DNA of 64,000 bases from Umezawaea endophytica. Its GTDB lineage: Bacteria > Actinomycetota > Actinomycetes > Mycobacteriales > Pseudonocardiaceae. Shown here piece by piece: positions 26,831 through 36,111 of the stretch. Position numbers and translations under genes: made by a program. The stretch spans positions 695,591 through 759,590 of the forward strand of contig NZ_JANYMP010000001.1 of the NCBI RefSeq assembly GCF_025061645.1, given 5' to 3'. The stretch's first letter is position 1; each line of letters begins with the position of its first letter. The notes under the pieces were generated by a model, which did not search any database, was not told where the DNA came from, and saw only the letters and a program-made list of their open reading frames with translations.

Positions 26831-27001
26831 ATGACGAATTCAGCATCGGATCTTCCGTCGGAGGTCGTCGACCTCACGAGCACCTCCCTCCGCGCGCTCC
26901 GGGACAGGCCGTCGTCGGTGCTGGACAGGGCGGTGCACCGCACCATCGCGGGGGTGCGACTCGGCGAGCACGACGACGCGGTCCAATCCCAGCGTGACTA
27001 G
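26831..27001 (+). CDS. FxsA-like RiPP precursor peptide (atypical C-terminus)
   Basis: 56 residues from ATG 26831 (GGAGGAG upstream; GTG 26828 also possible). The core [20 protein letters not shown] followed by DRAVHRTI resembles the leader-like part of FxSxx-COOH peptides, where a D-L-T-x-x-x-L segment is followed by a helical repeat. The C-terminus is AVQSQRD rather than F-x-S-x-x, so the signature is missing or shifted by one residue. The reading frame overlaps the HExxH gene start by 8 bases, a tight coupling expected for a substrate and its modifying enzyme. The precursor role is inferred. Confidence 0.6.
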   Translation: MTNSASDLPSEVVDLTSTSLRALRDRPSSVLDRAVHRTIAGVRLGEHDDAVQSQRD

Positions 27002-28799
27002 CGGATCCGATCCGCTCGGACGAGAACCGAGCACTCACCGCCTGCCCAGATCCGTCTTCGACCAGATCTGCTCCGGGCCGATCGACGGAACAGGAATGGC
27101 ATTTTTGCGGAATGGTCAGTACAGCCTCCGCAAATTGATGTTTCGCGCCCTCCTGGAAGCACTGGACTCCTCGACGAGGTCGCTCGGCCCGTTCTCGGAC
27201 GTGGACCACGCGTGGACCGTGCTGGCCGACGCCGAAGCCGTCGCGCCGGAGGTGGTGGAGGCGGTCCTGATGCACCCGGCGGTCGGCGTCTGGTCGTCGA
27301 GGGTGCTGCGCAACGCCTGCGGCGCCGCGGACGACAGCACCCCGCTGTGGTCGGAAGTCGGTGTCCTGCACGCCATCGCGGGCGCGTGCGCGGTGCGCTG
27401 CGGACTCGTCGCCACCCTGCCCGTGCCGGTCGTGCACGGTGCCGTCACGCTGCCCACGGTCGGGCAGTTCCGGCTGCCGCAGGACAGCTTCCCCGTGGGG
27501 CACGCGGAGTTGCGCGCCTCCCCGGACGGCGCGGTGCTGACCGCGTTCGGCAGCCGGGTGTCGATCACCACCCTCGACCGCGGCTTCCGGCCCGCGCGGA
27601 CGCACCGGAGCACCGCCGACGGGCGCTCGCTCGACGTGGTGCTCGACGACCAGGACCCCTACCGCGAGTTCTCCGGCCTCGCGCCTCCGAGTCCGCTGGA
27701 CGGCGTGGAGGTGGACGAGTGGCGCAAGCTCCTGGACGAGGCGTGGCGCCTGCTCGTGCGGTGGCACCCCGGCTACGCCGCCGAGCTGTCCGCGGGGCTG
27801 ACCGCGCTCATCCCCATCGACGCCGCCCTCCAGGTGGTCGCGTCGTCGTCCTCCGCCGCGTTCGGCGGGATCGCGCTGTCCCCCAAGCGGTCCGCGACGG
27901 AACTCGCGGAAGCGCTCGTGCACGAGGTGCAGCACTCGAAGCTCAACGCGCTGTCCGACCTGGTGCGGCTGCACGACGGGCCGGACCCCTCGGTGCGGTA
28001 CGCGGGCTGGAGGGACGATCCGCGTCCCGTCGTCGGTGCCCTGCACGGGATCTACGCGTTCGTCAGCGTGGTGGAGTTCTGGCACGTGCAGCGCGGCCTG
28101 GTCCCGGAGCCGCACTCGCGGCGCGCCGACCTGACGTTCGCGTTGCGCGCCCGCCAGGTGCGCCGGGCCGTGGACGACCTGCGCGGCGCCGCGGGGCTCA
28201 CCGACCTCGGACGGCGGTTCGTCGCCGGGGTGTCGGTGCGGCTGGCGGCCTGCGAGACCGCCGACGTGCCGGAGGACGTGACCGCGGCCGTGACCGGCCT
28301 CCTCGAAGACCACTACGCGACCTGGCGTCTCCGGCACGTCCGGCCACGGCCCGCCGACGTCGCGGTGCTCGTCGAGCGGTGGTCCGCCGGTCTGGCGCCC
28401 TCGTCACCGCTGTCCGTCGCCGGTGACGTCGTCGCGAGCCGGGAACGCGGCGAGACGGGCAGAGCGGCCCTGCTGAAGGCTCTCGTGCTCGATCCCGACC
28501 GGCGCGAGCGGATGGCGGGCGCCGTCGGCCCGGACGCCAGGTACGCCCTGGGCGACCGCGCGGGCGCGGCGGCCGGGTACCTGCGGCACCTCAGGTCGAA
28601 CCCCGACGGCGGGGACGCCTGGGTGGGGCTGGGGATGGCGCTGCGGTCACCGGCGCTGCTGACCCGGCCGGAGGTGGCACGAGCCGTGCACGACGCCGTG
28701 CTGACCCGCACCGGCACCCCACCCGACCCGACGCGGCTGGCGGCCTGGCTGGACCCGGCCGTCCCCCACCCCGCGGCCCAGGCCACCGCACGGCGGTAG
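26994..28799 (+). CDS. HExxH-motif peptide-modifying enzyme (alpha-ketoglutarate HExxH beta-hydroxylase-like)
   Basis: 601 residues, GTG start inside the end of the peptide gene. The N-terminus THRLPRSVFDQICSG and the block SSSAAFGGIALSPKRSATEL leading to ALVHEVQHSKLNALSDL match the mod_HExxH family (TIGR04267), often found as the C-terminal half of FxsB radical SAM proteins. The motif is H310-E311-V-Q-H314. GWRDDPRPVVGALHGIYAFV (about 344-363) is also family-typical. Such proteins are now viewed as 2-oxoglutarate-dependent peptide beta-hydroxylases. Here it stands alone, with no SPASM/radical SAM part. Confidence 0.85.
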   Translation: MTSGSDPLGREPSTHRLPRSVFDQICSGPIDGTGMAFLRNGQYSLRKLMFRALLEALDSSTRSLGPFSDVDHAWTVLADAEAVAPEVVEAVLMHPAVGVWSSRVLRNACGAADDSTPLWSEVGVLHAIAGACAVRCGLVATLPVPVVHGAVTLPTVGQFRLPQDSFPVGHAELRASPDGAVLTAFGSRVSITTLDRGFRPARTHRSTADGRSLDVVLDDQDPYREFSGLAPPSPLDGVEVDEWRKLLDEAWRLLVRWHPGYAAELSAGLTALIPIDAALQVVASSSSAAFGGIALSPKRSATELAEALVHEVQHSKLNALSDLVRLHDGPDPSVRYAGWRDDPRPVVGALHGIYAFVSVVEFWHVQRGLVPEPHSRRADLTFALRARQVRRAVDDLRGAAGLTDLGRRFVAGVSVRLAACETADVPEDVTAAVTGLLEDHYATWRLRHVRPRPADVAVLVERWSAGLAPSSPLSVAGDVVASRERGETGRAALLKALVLDPDRRERMAGAVGPDARYALGDRAGAAAGYLRHLRSNPDGGDAWVGLGMALRSPALLTRPEVARAVHDAVLTRTGTPPDPTRLAAWLDPAVPHPAAQATARR

Positions 28800-29033
28800 G
28801 TGGTCACCGCGCCGGCGATGCGGTGACCACGAACCTTCACCGCGCGGTTACGCCATCCGGCCCGGAAAGCCCGGCGGAGACCGGAGGTCACCGCGCCAGT
28901 GCGCTGACCACGGACCCAGCCGTGTAGTTCCACCGACCAGACCGGAGGTCACCGCGCCAGTGAGGTGACCACGGACCCAGGCCGCGCGGGCTCCACCGAC
29001 CAGCCGGAAGACCGGCGGTCGGTGGTCACGGCG
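28800..29033. repeat. Cluster of hairpins and a 40-bp repeat between convergent genes
   Basis: A perfect 11-bp stem (28800-28810 with 28820-28830) is followed by two copies of a 40-bp unit, 28880-28919 and 28941-28980. The copies differ at three positions, each with GGTCA...TGACC arms. A 9-bp stem then occurs near 28993-29026 (CCACCGACC with GGTCGGTGG). The structures sit between the stops of the HExxH gene and of the vWA-STAND-TPR gene and probably stop transcription from both sides. Confidence 0.7.
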
Positions 29034-32000
29034 TCAGAGCTGCATCGTGTCGGTGTCGCAGTTGGCCCGGACGGACTGGCTCGCCGCCGTCGTGGCCGGG
29101 TGGTCGTCGCCGAGGACCTTGCGGAAGCTGGTCACGGTCTTGGTGTGCAGGATCGCGGCCTCGTCGTCCTTCCCGAGCTGGCCGAGGTCGATCGCCAGGT
29201 TGAGCGCCACCGCGAGCGTCGACGGGTGCTCAGGCCCCAGCACGCGGATCGAGCGGTCGAACGTGTCCCTGTCCAGGGTCTCCGCCGTCGTGTGGTCGCC
29301 GAGCGCGGCGAGGTCGCTCGCCAGGTTGGTCGTGCTCACCAGGGTGAACGGGTGGTCGCTGTTGAAGACCTCCCGCAGCGAGACCGACGCGAACTCGTCC
29401 AGCTTGCGGGCCTTCTCCACGTCACCGCGCAGCCGCAGGGTGACCGCCAGGTTGGTGGCGGCGATCAGCGTGTAGGGGTGGGTGGGACCGCGGACCTCGC
29501 TGAACTGCCGGTGGCTGCGCTCGGCGAGCTCCTCCGACGCGTCCATGTCGTGCAGGTGGCGGAGGTCGGTCGACAGCGTCATCATCGCGGTCACGGTGTC
29601 GACGTGGCTGTCGCCGGACTGCCTGCGGTAGCGGTCGAAGCAGTCCGTGGCGAGTTCCTTCGCGCCGTCGTGGTCGCCCGCCTTGCGCCTGGCCACGGCC
29701 AGGTTCCTGGTGGCGCCGATGATGCTGGGGTGGTCCCGGCCGAAGATCTCGATCTGCTTCGCCAGCGTGGACTCCTGCTGCCGGGCCGCCTCCACGTACA
29801 GGCCGCACTCGCGCAGGTCCATGGACAGCGCGTTGAGCGAGCGGAACGTCAGCAGGTGGTCGGCACCGAGAACGGCCGTGCGGCGCCGCAGCGTGTCCTC
29901 GTCGATGTCGCGGGCGCGGAAGAAGTCGCCCATGAGGCGGTAGCAGCTCGCGAGGTTGTTGGCGTAGATCAGCGTTGCCGGGTCGTCCTCACCGAGGACT
30001 CGGCGGGACCGCTGGTAGACGTCCTGCTGGAGTTCCAGCTCCTCGGCGAACAGCCCCTGGGACCGGCGGTCGGCGGCGACCGTGTCGAGCATGCCCAGCA
30101 CGTTCTCGTGGTCGTCCCCCACGGTGAGCCGCAGGGTCTCGTAGGTCTTCTCGTTGAGGAGCTGGGCCTCCTCGGTGTGCCCGAGCCTGCGCAGGGCGAT
30201 GGCGTAGCGGCGGGTCATCTCCAGGGTGTCGAGGTCGGAGTCGCCCAGCAGCGGTTTCCAGGCGTCGACCGCCTGGACCGCGAGGTCGCGCGCCGCGCCG
30301 TAGTCACCGCTGTTCAGCAGGTACCGGACCAGGTTGTGGATCAGTTCGCGAACCCACTTGTCCTTGCTCTGCACCGCGAGCGCCATCGTGGCGTGGGGCA
30401 GGAGTTCCGCGTAGCGCGGCCAGTTGGCCGAGGCGTCTGGGTCGCCAGGATCGCCGTTGACCAGGAGGAGGTGGACCGAATGCCGCATCTTGTTCTGCTC
30501 GTCTTCGTTCAACCGGTTCTTCAGGACCGTCTGCACCAATCGGTGCAGTTGGAGGCTGTTGTTCCGGTGGTCGATTTTTGCCAGGCTGTACTTGCTGATT
30601 TCCCTGATCGCCCGGTTGAGCTTGATCGGGTCACCGAACGCTTCGTCGAGTGCTTCTGGCACCGGGGTCCCGCGTACGCCGCTGAAGAGTTTTCGAGATA
30701 TCGGCTCCGGTCCGAAGAAGGCGCAGACCTGGAGCAACTGGAGAGCGGCCTGGTGCTCGTTCTTGAGCTTTTCCAGCGGGACGTTCCACGCCGCGGCGAC
30801 CGGGAGCTGGTAGCCGGTGGCGGTCCCCGTGGACAGCAGCTCCATCCGGTTCTGCTGGAGCAGCTCCAGGTACTCGGACACCTGCATGCCCGTTTGCGCG
30901 CGCCACGCCGCGGCCTGCTCGATCGCCAGTGGCAGGTCGCCGAGGGCTTCCGCCAACCGGTCGGCGTCGGCGTCGTCCAGCGCGCCGCCGCGCATGCCCA
31001 GCAGCTCCTTGCTCTCGGCGCGGGTGAACAGGTCGACCTCGACCGCCCTGGCGACACCGGCCCAGTCGGAGTTGCGGGAGGTCACGACGATGTGCCCGGA
31101 GCCGGCGGGGAGGTAGGGGCGCACCAGTTCGGGGCGGTCGGCGTTGTCGAACACCAGGATCCAGCGCGAGTACGGCTCACCCCGGCGCAGCGCTTCCAGC
31201 ACGGCCGGGACGGCGGTGTCCGCGGTGCCAGAGGCGGGCACGCCGAGCCGCTTGGCGAGTTCGACGAAGCTGCTGGTGATCTGCGCCGGGTGCTCGGCCG
31301 AGATCCACCACACGACGTCGTACTCGGAGGCGTGCTGGTAGATGTACTCGACCACGGTCTGGGACTTGCCCACACCGCCCATTCCGTGGAGTGCTTCGGG
31401 TAAGACGGCCGTCGCGCCCGGTTCGATCAGGCGCTGGCGCAATTGCTCCAGGAGTTGTTTGCGTCCGACGAAATCCGGGTTCCTCAAGGGGACGGGACCC
31501 CACACCTGCGGCCGCCTCGGTGTGCCGCCCCGCGGGTCTGCCGAAGAAGTGGTTTCGTTAATGGACATGAAATCTCCTTCGGTGAACGGCCGGTCCTCCG
31601 ACTGCCGTGGCAGCGGCAGGGGGTCAGCCGTGGTCAACGCGTCGTCCTCCTCAAGAGCGCCGGACTCCATTCCGCGCACATCTTGGTCGGACGATCGTTC
31701 GTCGGCAACTCTGAGCAGTTTTCGCAATTCCCTGGCCCGTGAGGCATATCCGCCGGAGAGAGCGCGGAACACGGCCTCCTGGACCCGGAGGTAAGGAAGC
31801 GTCGCGTCGGAGATCTGCGGGATCTCCGTTTCCTCCGGATCGTTGACGGCCTCGCGGAAGTTCCGCAGCGCGGACACCTCCGAACCGCCGTAGTCGCCGA
31901 GGATTCGCGCGACCCGCGCCGTGTCGGCCCGAGTGCCCCCTGCCAGCAGTTCTTCCCGCACACCGGCGGAGAAGTCGTAGGAGACGACACCGCGACCGGT

Positions 32001-33443
32001 CGACGACCCCTGCGGAGCCGATCTCGTCACCAAACCGCTGAGCATAACCTCGGCGAGCGTGGACAAGGTGGAACCCGGTAAGAGGACACGCTGGACCAGC
32101 TTCATCGTCGAGAGGTTCATCGGGGTCGCCGCGAGCAGACCGGCGAGTCGGAACGCTTGGACCGACGCGACGGTGCGAAAGCGCAAAACTCTCGCCCGAG
32201 CGGTGAGCGGCGCCGGATCTGTCACCGGATCGGGGAGGATTTCATAACCGTTCAGGTGGACGAGCGCCGCGGTCGTCTCGATCCATTCGCCGTCGGGCGC
32301 GGTGAGGAGCCGCGTCCACCCGGTGAACCACTCGTCGGACAGCCCCAGCACGGGCACCGCGATCCCGGACCGCTCGTCCCCGTCCACGGCCAGGTCGGGG
32401 TCGACCGGTGCCACCACGAGGTGCTTGTTGGCCGCGCCGGGCCGTGGCGCGGACAGGCGCACCCGCTTGGCCACCAGGCCGCCCCAGTGCCACAGGCGCT
32501 GCGCCATCATGTGGATCACGGCCACCGGCATCGTCCGGCCCCAGCGGTGCAGCAGGCTCGCCGCGGCACCGTTGCGCCAGCCCGCGCCGATGGCGTCGGT
32601 CAGGACGAGGACGATGCGCCGCTCGGTGTTGTCGACGAGGTGGGACCAGTGCCGCGGGGCACCGGTCCCGCTCTCCGGGACCAGCACCAGGTCCTCCACG
32701 GACGTCCGGGACCCGTCGAGGGAGAAGCAGCGGACGTTGCGAAAGGCTCCCTGGCGCAGCAGGAGTTCGCGGAATTCGTGCGCGGTGCGTTGCCAGATGT
32801 CCATCGAAGGAGAGGCGTCTATCACCAGCACGACCTCGAAACGCCGCCATTCTGCGGCTTTCCACTCGGGTATCCACAACTCTTCCTGAGCGGCCCGGAT
32901 CGCCGTCGCCTCTTCGTCGAGCACCTTCCGCCACGGTGACGGCGACCGCCGCGCGAAAGGTCGCAGTGCCTGGGAGATCCGGGCCGCTTCCGACAGCGCG
33001 GGAATGGTCGGCCACGCCGCTCTGGCGTCGACCCCGCCATTCGCCTCCGAGAGCGTCGAACCGGAGTTCACAACAGCCGTTCGGGGTTCCCAGTCCTCTT
33101 TTCCGCCCGCCTCCGACGCGTTGTCGAGAAAGGTAGGCGGATCGATGTCATCGGGAGTATTGTCTTGTTCTGGCGCCGAGTCCTCGAAGCGGGGGGTTTC
33201 CACAGCGGGTTGTTCGGGCGGGCTCTTGTCCTCCGCGGGCTGGGGTGGGTGGTCGGGCTCGACCGGTCGGGGAAGCCGCCGGGCCAGCCAGAGCCCGTCG
33301 CGCAGTTCCCGGTAGGTCAGGTCGGCGGCGCGCAGGCGTTCGGGGAGGGCGGTGCTCTCGAACTGCTGGAGGAGCGCGGTGTGGATGCCGACCGGGTCGA
33401 GGTCGTCCTCTTCTGGCAGGTCGCCGAACGGTGATCTGCTCAT
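29034..33443 (-). CDS. vWA-like (SAV_2336)-STAND NTPase-TPR protein, FxsT-like
   Basis: 1469 residues. After a polar N-terminal 150 residues comes a SAV_2336-type vWA-like domain (about 165-410) with metal-site motif DASPS at 209-213. A helical region follows (415-580) and then an NB-ARC-type STAND module: P-loop GMGGVGKS at 687-694, Walker B WILVFDNAD, then VVTSRN and GDLPLAIEQAAAW. About 1000-1450 are tetratricopeptide repeats of the long TPR_12 type with AxxLxRxxxxxxxxxxGxxHPxT. The ATG overlaps the MoxR stop by 4 bases. It should be an ATP-switched scaffold that senses a partner through TPRs. Resembles FxsT of FxSxx systems. Confidence 0.88.
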   Translation of the reverse strand: MSRSPFGDLPEEDDLDPVGIHTALLQQFESTALPERLRAADLTYRELRDGLWLARRLPRPVEPDHPPQPAEDKSPPEQPAVETPRFEDSAPEQDNTPDDIDPPTFLDNASEAGGKEDWEPRTAVVNSGSTLSEANGGVDARAAWPTIPALSEAARISQALRPFARRSPSPWRKVLDEEATAIRAAQEELWIPEWKAAEWRRFEVVLVIDASPSMDIWQRTAHEFRELLLRQGAFRNVRCFSLDGSRTSVEDLVLVPESGTGAPRHWSHLVDNTERRIVLVLTDAIGAGWRNGAAASLLHRWGRTMPVAVIHMMAQRLWHWGGLVAKRVRLSAPRPGAANKHLVVAPVDPDLAVDGDERSGIAVPVLGLSDEWFTGWTRLLTAPDGEWIETTAALVHLNGYEILPDPVTDPAPLTARARVLRFRTVASVQAFRLAGLLAATPMNLSTMKLVQRVLLPGSTLSTLAEVMLSGLVTRSAPQGSSTGRGVVSYDFSAGVREELLAGGTRADTARVARILGDYGGSEVSALRNFREAVNDPEETEIPQISDATLPYLRVQEAVFRALSGGYASRARELRKLLRVADERSSDQDVRGMESGALEEDDALTTADPLPLPRQSEDRPFTEGDFMSINETTSSADPRGGTPRRPQVWGPVPLRNPDFVGRKQLLEQLRQRLIEPGATAVLPEALHGMGGVGKSQTVVEYIYQHASEYDVVWWISAEHPAQITSSFVELAKRLGVPASGTADTAVPAVLEALRRGEPYSRWILVFDNADRPELVRPYLPAGSGHIVVTSRNSDWAGVARAVEVDLFTRAESKELLGMRGGALDDADADRLAEALGDLPLAIEQAAAWRAQTGMQVSEYLELLQQNRMELLSTGTATGYQLPVAAAWNVPLEKLKNEHQAALQLLQVCAFFGPEPISRKLFSGVRGTPVPEALDEAFGDPIKLNRAIREISKYSLAKIDHRNNSLQLHRLVQTVLKNRLNEDEQNKMRHSVHLLLVNGDPGDPDASANWPRYAELLPHATMALAVQSKDKWVRELIHNLVRYLLNSGDYGAARDLAVQAVDAWKPLLGDSDLDTLEMTRRYAIALRRLGHTEEAQLLNEKTYETLRLTVGDDHENVLGMLDTVAADRRSQGLFAEELELQQDVYQRSRRVLGEDDPATLIYANNLASCYRLMGDFFRARDIDEDTLRRRTAVLGADHLLTFRSLNALSMDLRECGLYVEAARQQESTLAKQIEIFGRDHPSIIGATRNLAVARRKAGDHDGAKELATDCFDRYRRQSGDSHVDTVTAMMTLSTDLRHLHDMDASEELAERSHRQFSEVRGPTHPYTLIAATNLAVTLRLRGDVEKARKLDEFASVSLREVFNSDHPFTLVSTTNLASDLAALGDHTTAETLDRDTFDRSIRVLGPEHPSTLAVALNLAIDLGQLGKDDEAAILHTKTVTSFRKVLGDDHPATTAASQSVRANCDTDTMQL

Positions 33444-34492
33444 GGCGACTCCGCGGTGGGGTTCGCCAGCGGGTGCCAGATCGCCTTCAGCAGGCTGTTC
33501 CAGTCGTGGTCGGCCTGGAAGGCGCCGGACGTGGCCATCGAGACGGCGTTGAGCAACTGGTCGGCGGCCAGGCCGCCGAGTTCCGCGCTGCGGTCGAGGA
33601 AGGCGTTGATCAGGCGCGCGATGTCGATCCCCTCGGCCTCGCCGAAGTGCGCCGCGACCATCCCGGCGAGCTGCTCGTAGGTGGGCGGGCCGATGTGGAG
33701 CTTCAGGCAGCGGCGGAGGAAGGCCGGGGGGAACTCCCGCTCGCCGTTGCTGGTGATGATCACGATGGGGAACTCGCGACACTGCACGACGCCCTGGCTG
33801 ATGACCGCCGATCCGCCCCGGTCGCGGGTCATCACCGAGACCTCGGGCTGCTTCTTGGCGAACCTGACGAGTTCCAGCACGTCGAACTCGCCTTCCTCGA
33901 AGACGTTGAGCAGGTCGTTCGGCAGGTCTATGTCGCCCTTGTCCATCTCGTCGACCAGGAGGACGCGGGGCAGGTCGTACGGCAGGAGCGCCGTGCCGAG
34001 CGGTCCGAGGTGGATGTAGTTGCCGATGTCGGCGTCGTTGCCCTGCGGCCGTCCGCCGGAGGCCTGGACGCGCCCGATGGCGTCGTACAGGTAGAGGCCG
34101 TCCTTCAGCGTCGTGCGACTGGTGATGGGCCATCTCAGCACCGGCCCGAGACCGAGTTCGCGCGATATCAGGTAGGCCAGCGACGACTTGCCGGTGCCGG
34201 GGTTGCCGGTCACCAGGAGCGGGCGCCTGAGGTGGATGGCGGCGTTCACCATCGCTATCTCCTGGACGTTCGGCTTCCTCGGCGTGTTCAGCGCCCGCCC
34301 GACGTGCCGGTCGCCCTCACCCCGGTCGTCCGCGGGCCTGAGCACCGTGCCCTCGCCGGTGAACCGGCGCCACGGCGGGGGTTTGGGCAGGCCCTCGATC
34401 GGCGAATCGGCTATCAGCCCCGTCCCCCGGTACACCTGCCACTCCGGCGTGGTGGCCGAGGTGGAACTCGTCGAATCGATACCGGCGCTCAC
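33440..34492 (-). CDS. MoxR-type AAA+ ATPase
   Basis: 350 residues, GTG start overlapping the upstream VMAP-like stop by 4 bases. Walker A GNPGTGKS is at 96-103, Walker B VLLVDEMDK at 177-185, sensor-1 ITSNGER at 246-252, and the arginine-finger region FPPAFLRRC follows directly. MoxR ATPases act as chaperone-like remodelers paired with vWA proteins. Placement between a VMAP-like protein and a vWA-bearing protein fits the ternary VMAP-MoxR-vWA systems. Confidence 0.92.
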   Translation of the reverse strand: MSAGIDSTSSTSATTPEWQVYRGTGLIADSPIEGLPKPPPWRRFTGEGTVLRPADDRGEGDRHVGRALNTPRKPNVQEIAMVNAAIHLRRPLLVTGNPGTGKSSLAYLISRELGLGPVLRWPITSRTTLKDGLYLYDAIGRVQASGGRPQGNDADIGNYIHLGPLGTALLPYDLPRVLLVDEMDKGDIDLPNDLLNVFEEGEFDVLELVRFAKKQPEVSVMTRDRGGSAVISQGVVQCREFPIVIITSNGEREFPPAFLRRCLKLHIGPPTYEQLAGMVAAHFGEAEGIDIARLINAFLDRSAELGGLAADQLLNAVSMATSGAFQADHDWNSLLKAIWHPLANPTAESP

Positions 34493-35988
34493 GGTGCCGC
34501 CTCCTCGGGTGGTGCCGCGTTGGTCAGCGTCACGGTCCTCTTCGGGTCGTCCCAAAGGATGGTCAACTGGTTGCCCACGTGCCCGCTCCGCGGCCCTTCG
34601 CGGAACGCGGTCACGCGGGTGCGGCGAACCCGTTCGAGCATGGTGTCCTTGTCGTCGTCGTTGTGGAACACCGAGTGGGCGGTGGCCAGGAACTCCTCGG
34701 ACGCGCAGTTCTCCCGGTGCCACAGGATCACCGGGACACCGGCCCGCAGGCCGACGGCGACCTCGTCCTGGCCGCGGGTCTCCGGCACGGGTGGCGCGCT
34801 GAGCACCAGCGCGACGAGGTTCGGCCGCTGTTCGAAGGTCGACGCGAGTTCGCGGATGCCCTCGGGGGTGCCTGCGTGGCCCTGGCAGATGCCGGACCTG
34901 TCGAGCACGCCCGCGCCGTTCAACTGCTCGGTGAGCTGGATCCACCGCTGGTTCCACGACCGGAGCCATTTCCTGGTGACCATGCGGTCGAGGCTCCGCA
35001 CCACCGTCGGATACCGACAACCGAGCGGCATCGGAATGAGGCTTTCCACTTCCCACGACCACTGGTCGACGTCGAGGTTCAGGATTTCACCGGGCAGGAT
35101 GAATTCGATGTTGATCGTCGGGACGTGCTGCGCCCAGTCGCTCTCCACCTGTTCTATCAGTGTCGCGACGGAGCGTTTCATGGAAGCCAGACTGCCCACC
35201 TCGTCACCGCCTCGTATCGGGTACCACCCGGTCGACAAGTCGAGCTGACGCCAATGGTAGAGCCGGTATTGGTCCCCAGTGGCCCCCTCTCGTTGCAATT
35301 GGAACACCAGGTAGGCCTCCGCGTGGGGCGGTGGGCTCGACGTCTTCGAACTGTGCAGCAGATCGTTCCGCAGGGCCTTCAACTCTGGCATCAAATGGAG
35401 CTGCTCAGCCTGTCTGTCCACCCAACGGCGTAACTCGATCCCGAGTTCGGGGCGGACGATGGTGGCGACGTGCTCGATGAAGACCAGTGGCTTCGGCAGC
35501 CCGTTCGGGCCCGCGTTGAGGGTCTCCAGCGCGCGGAAGACCTCCAGGTACGTGGTCTGCTCGCGCAGGCGCGGAGCGGCTGGACCTGCGGCGACGTGGT
35601 AGTAGTCGGCGATGTTGGGCACCACGACCCCGGCGAGCAGCGAGAAGAGCTTCTTCCGCTCCCCCGCGGGGAACATGCTCAGCGCCGTCGACTGGTCGAT
35701 GATCTCGCGCAGCGCCCTCGCGGGCTTCGAATCCTGCTCGATCCGGTCGATCACCACCTGCAACGTCGCTAGGCCGTCCGGGCGACGTCCGCACACCTCG
35801 ACGATGCTGTAGAGGTGACCGATCGCGTTCTTGTGCTCTTCGACGGGAAGGCGTTCGTCGAGTTCGTCGCACACCATTCGGACCACCAGGTTGCGGCCAC
35901 TCGCATCAGTCAGACTGGGAATCCGCAGGAGGGCTTGGACTATCGGCCAGAGCGCGCTGTGATCCGCGCGGTCCTCCGCCCAGTCCAT
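34489..35988 (-). CDS. VMAP-like protein (vWA-MoxR-associated) with N-terminal EAD-like domain
   Basis: 499 residues from ATG 35988, which has GGAGAGGAAG upstream; an ATG 39 bases earlier (36027) is poorer. Residues about 10-98 (LWPIVQALLRIPSLTDASGR, then EVCGRRPDGLATLQVVI) resemble effector-associated domain 2. The C-terminal part from about 295 (INIEFILPGEILNLDVDQW, TVVRSLDRM, GLRAGVPVILWHREN) matches the VMAP-C pattern. VMAPs are the third partner in MoxR-vWA conflict systems and recruit effectors through EAD-EAD contacts. No peptidase or nuclease motif was seen. Confidence 0.75.
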   Translation of the reverse strand: MDWAEDRADHSALWPIVQALLRIPSLTDASGRNLVVRMVCDELDERLPVEEHKNAIGHLYSIVEVCGRRPDGLATLQVVIDRIEQDSKPARALREIIDQSTALSMFPAGERKKLFSLLAGVVVPNIADYYHVAAGPAAPRLREQTTYLEVFRALETLNAGPNGLPKPLVFIEHVATIVRPELGIELRRWVDRQAEQLHLMPELKALRNDLLHSSKTSSPPPHAEAYLVFQLQREGATGDQYRLYHWRQLDLSTGWYPIRGGDEVGSLASMKRSVATLIEQVESDWAQHVPTINIEFILPGEILNLDVDQWSWEVESLIPMPLGCRYPTVVRSLDRMVTRKWLRSWNQRWIQLTEQLNGAGVLDRSGICQGHAGTPEGIRELASTFEQRPNLVALVLSAPPVPETRGQDEVAVGLRAGVPVILWHRENCASEEFLATAHSVFHNDDDKDTMLERVRRTRVTAFREGPRSGHVGNQLTILWDDPKRTVTLTNAAPPEEAAP

Positions 35989-36111
35989 CGCGGCTTCCTC
36001 TCCTGAGCCGGTTTCAGGTCCGGCCATCCTCGCTAAGTCGTCGGCACGAGCGCGGTTGTTACCGGAACTCGGGAACAGGCGCGGTCGGATCGCGACCGGT
36101 CGAGAATGCCA

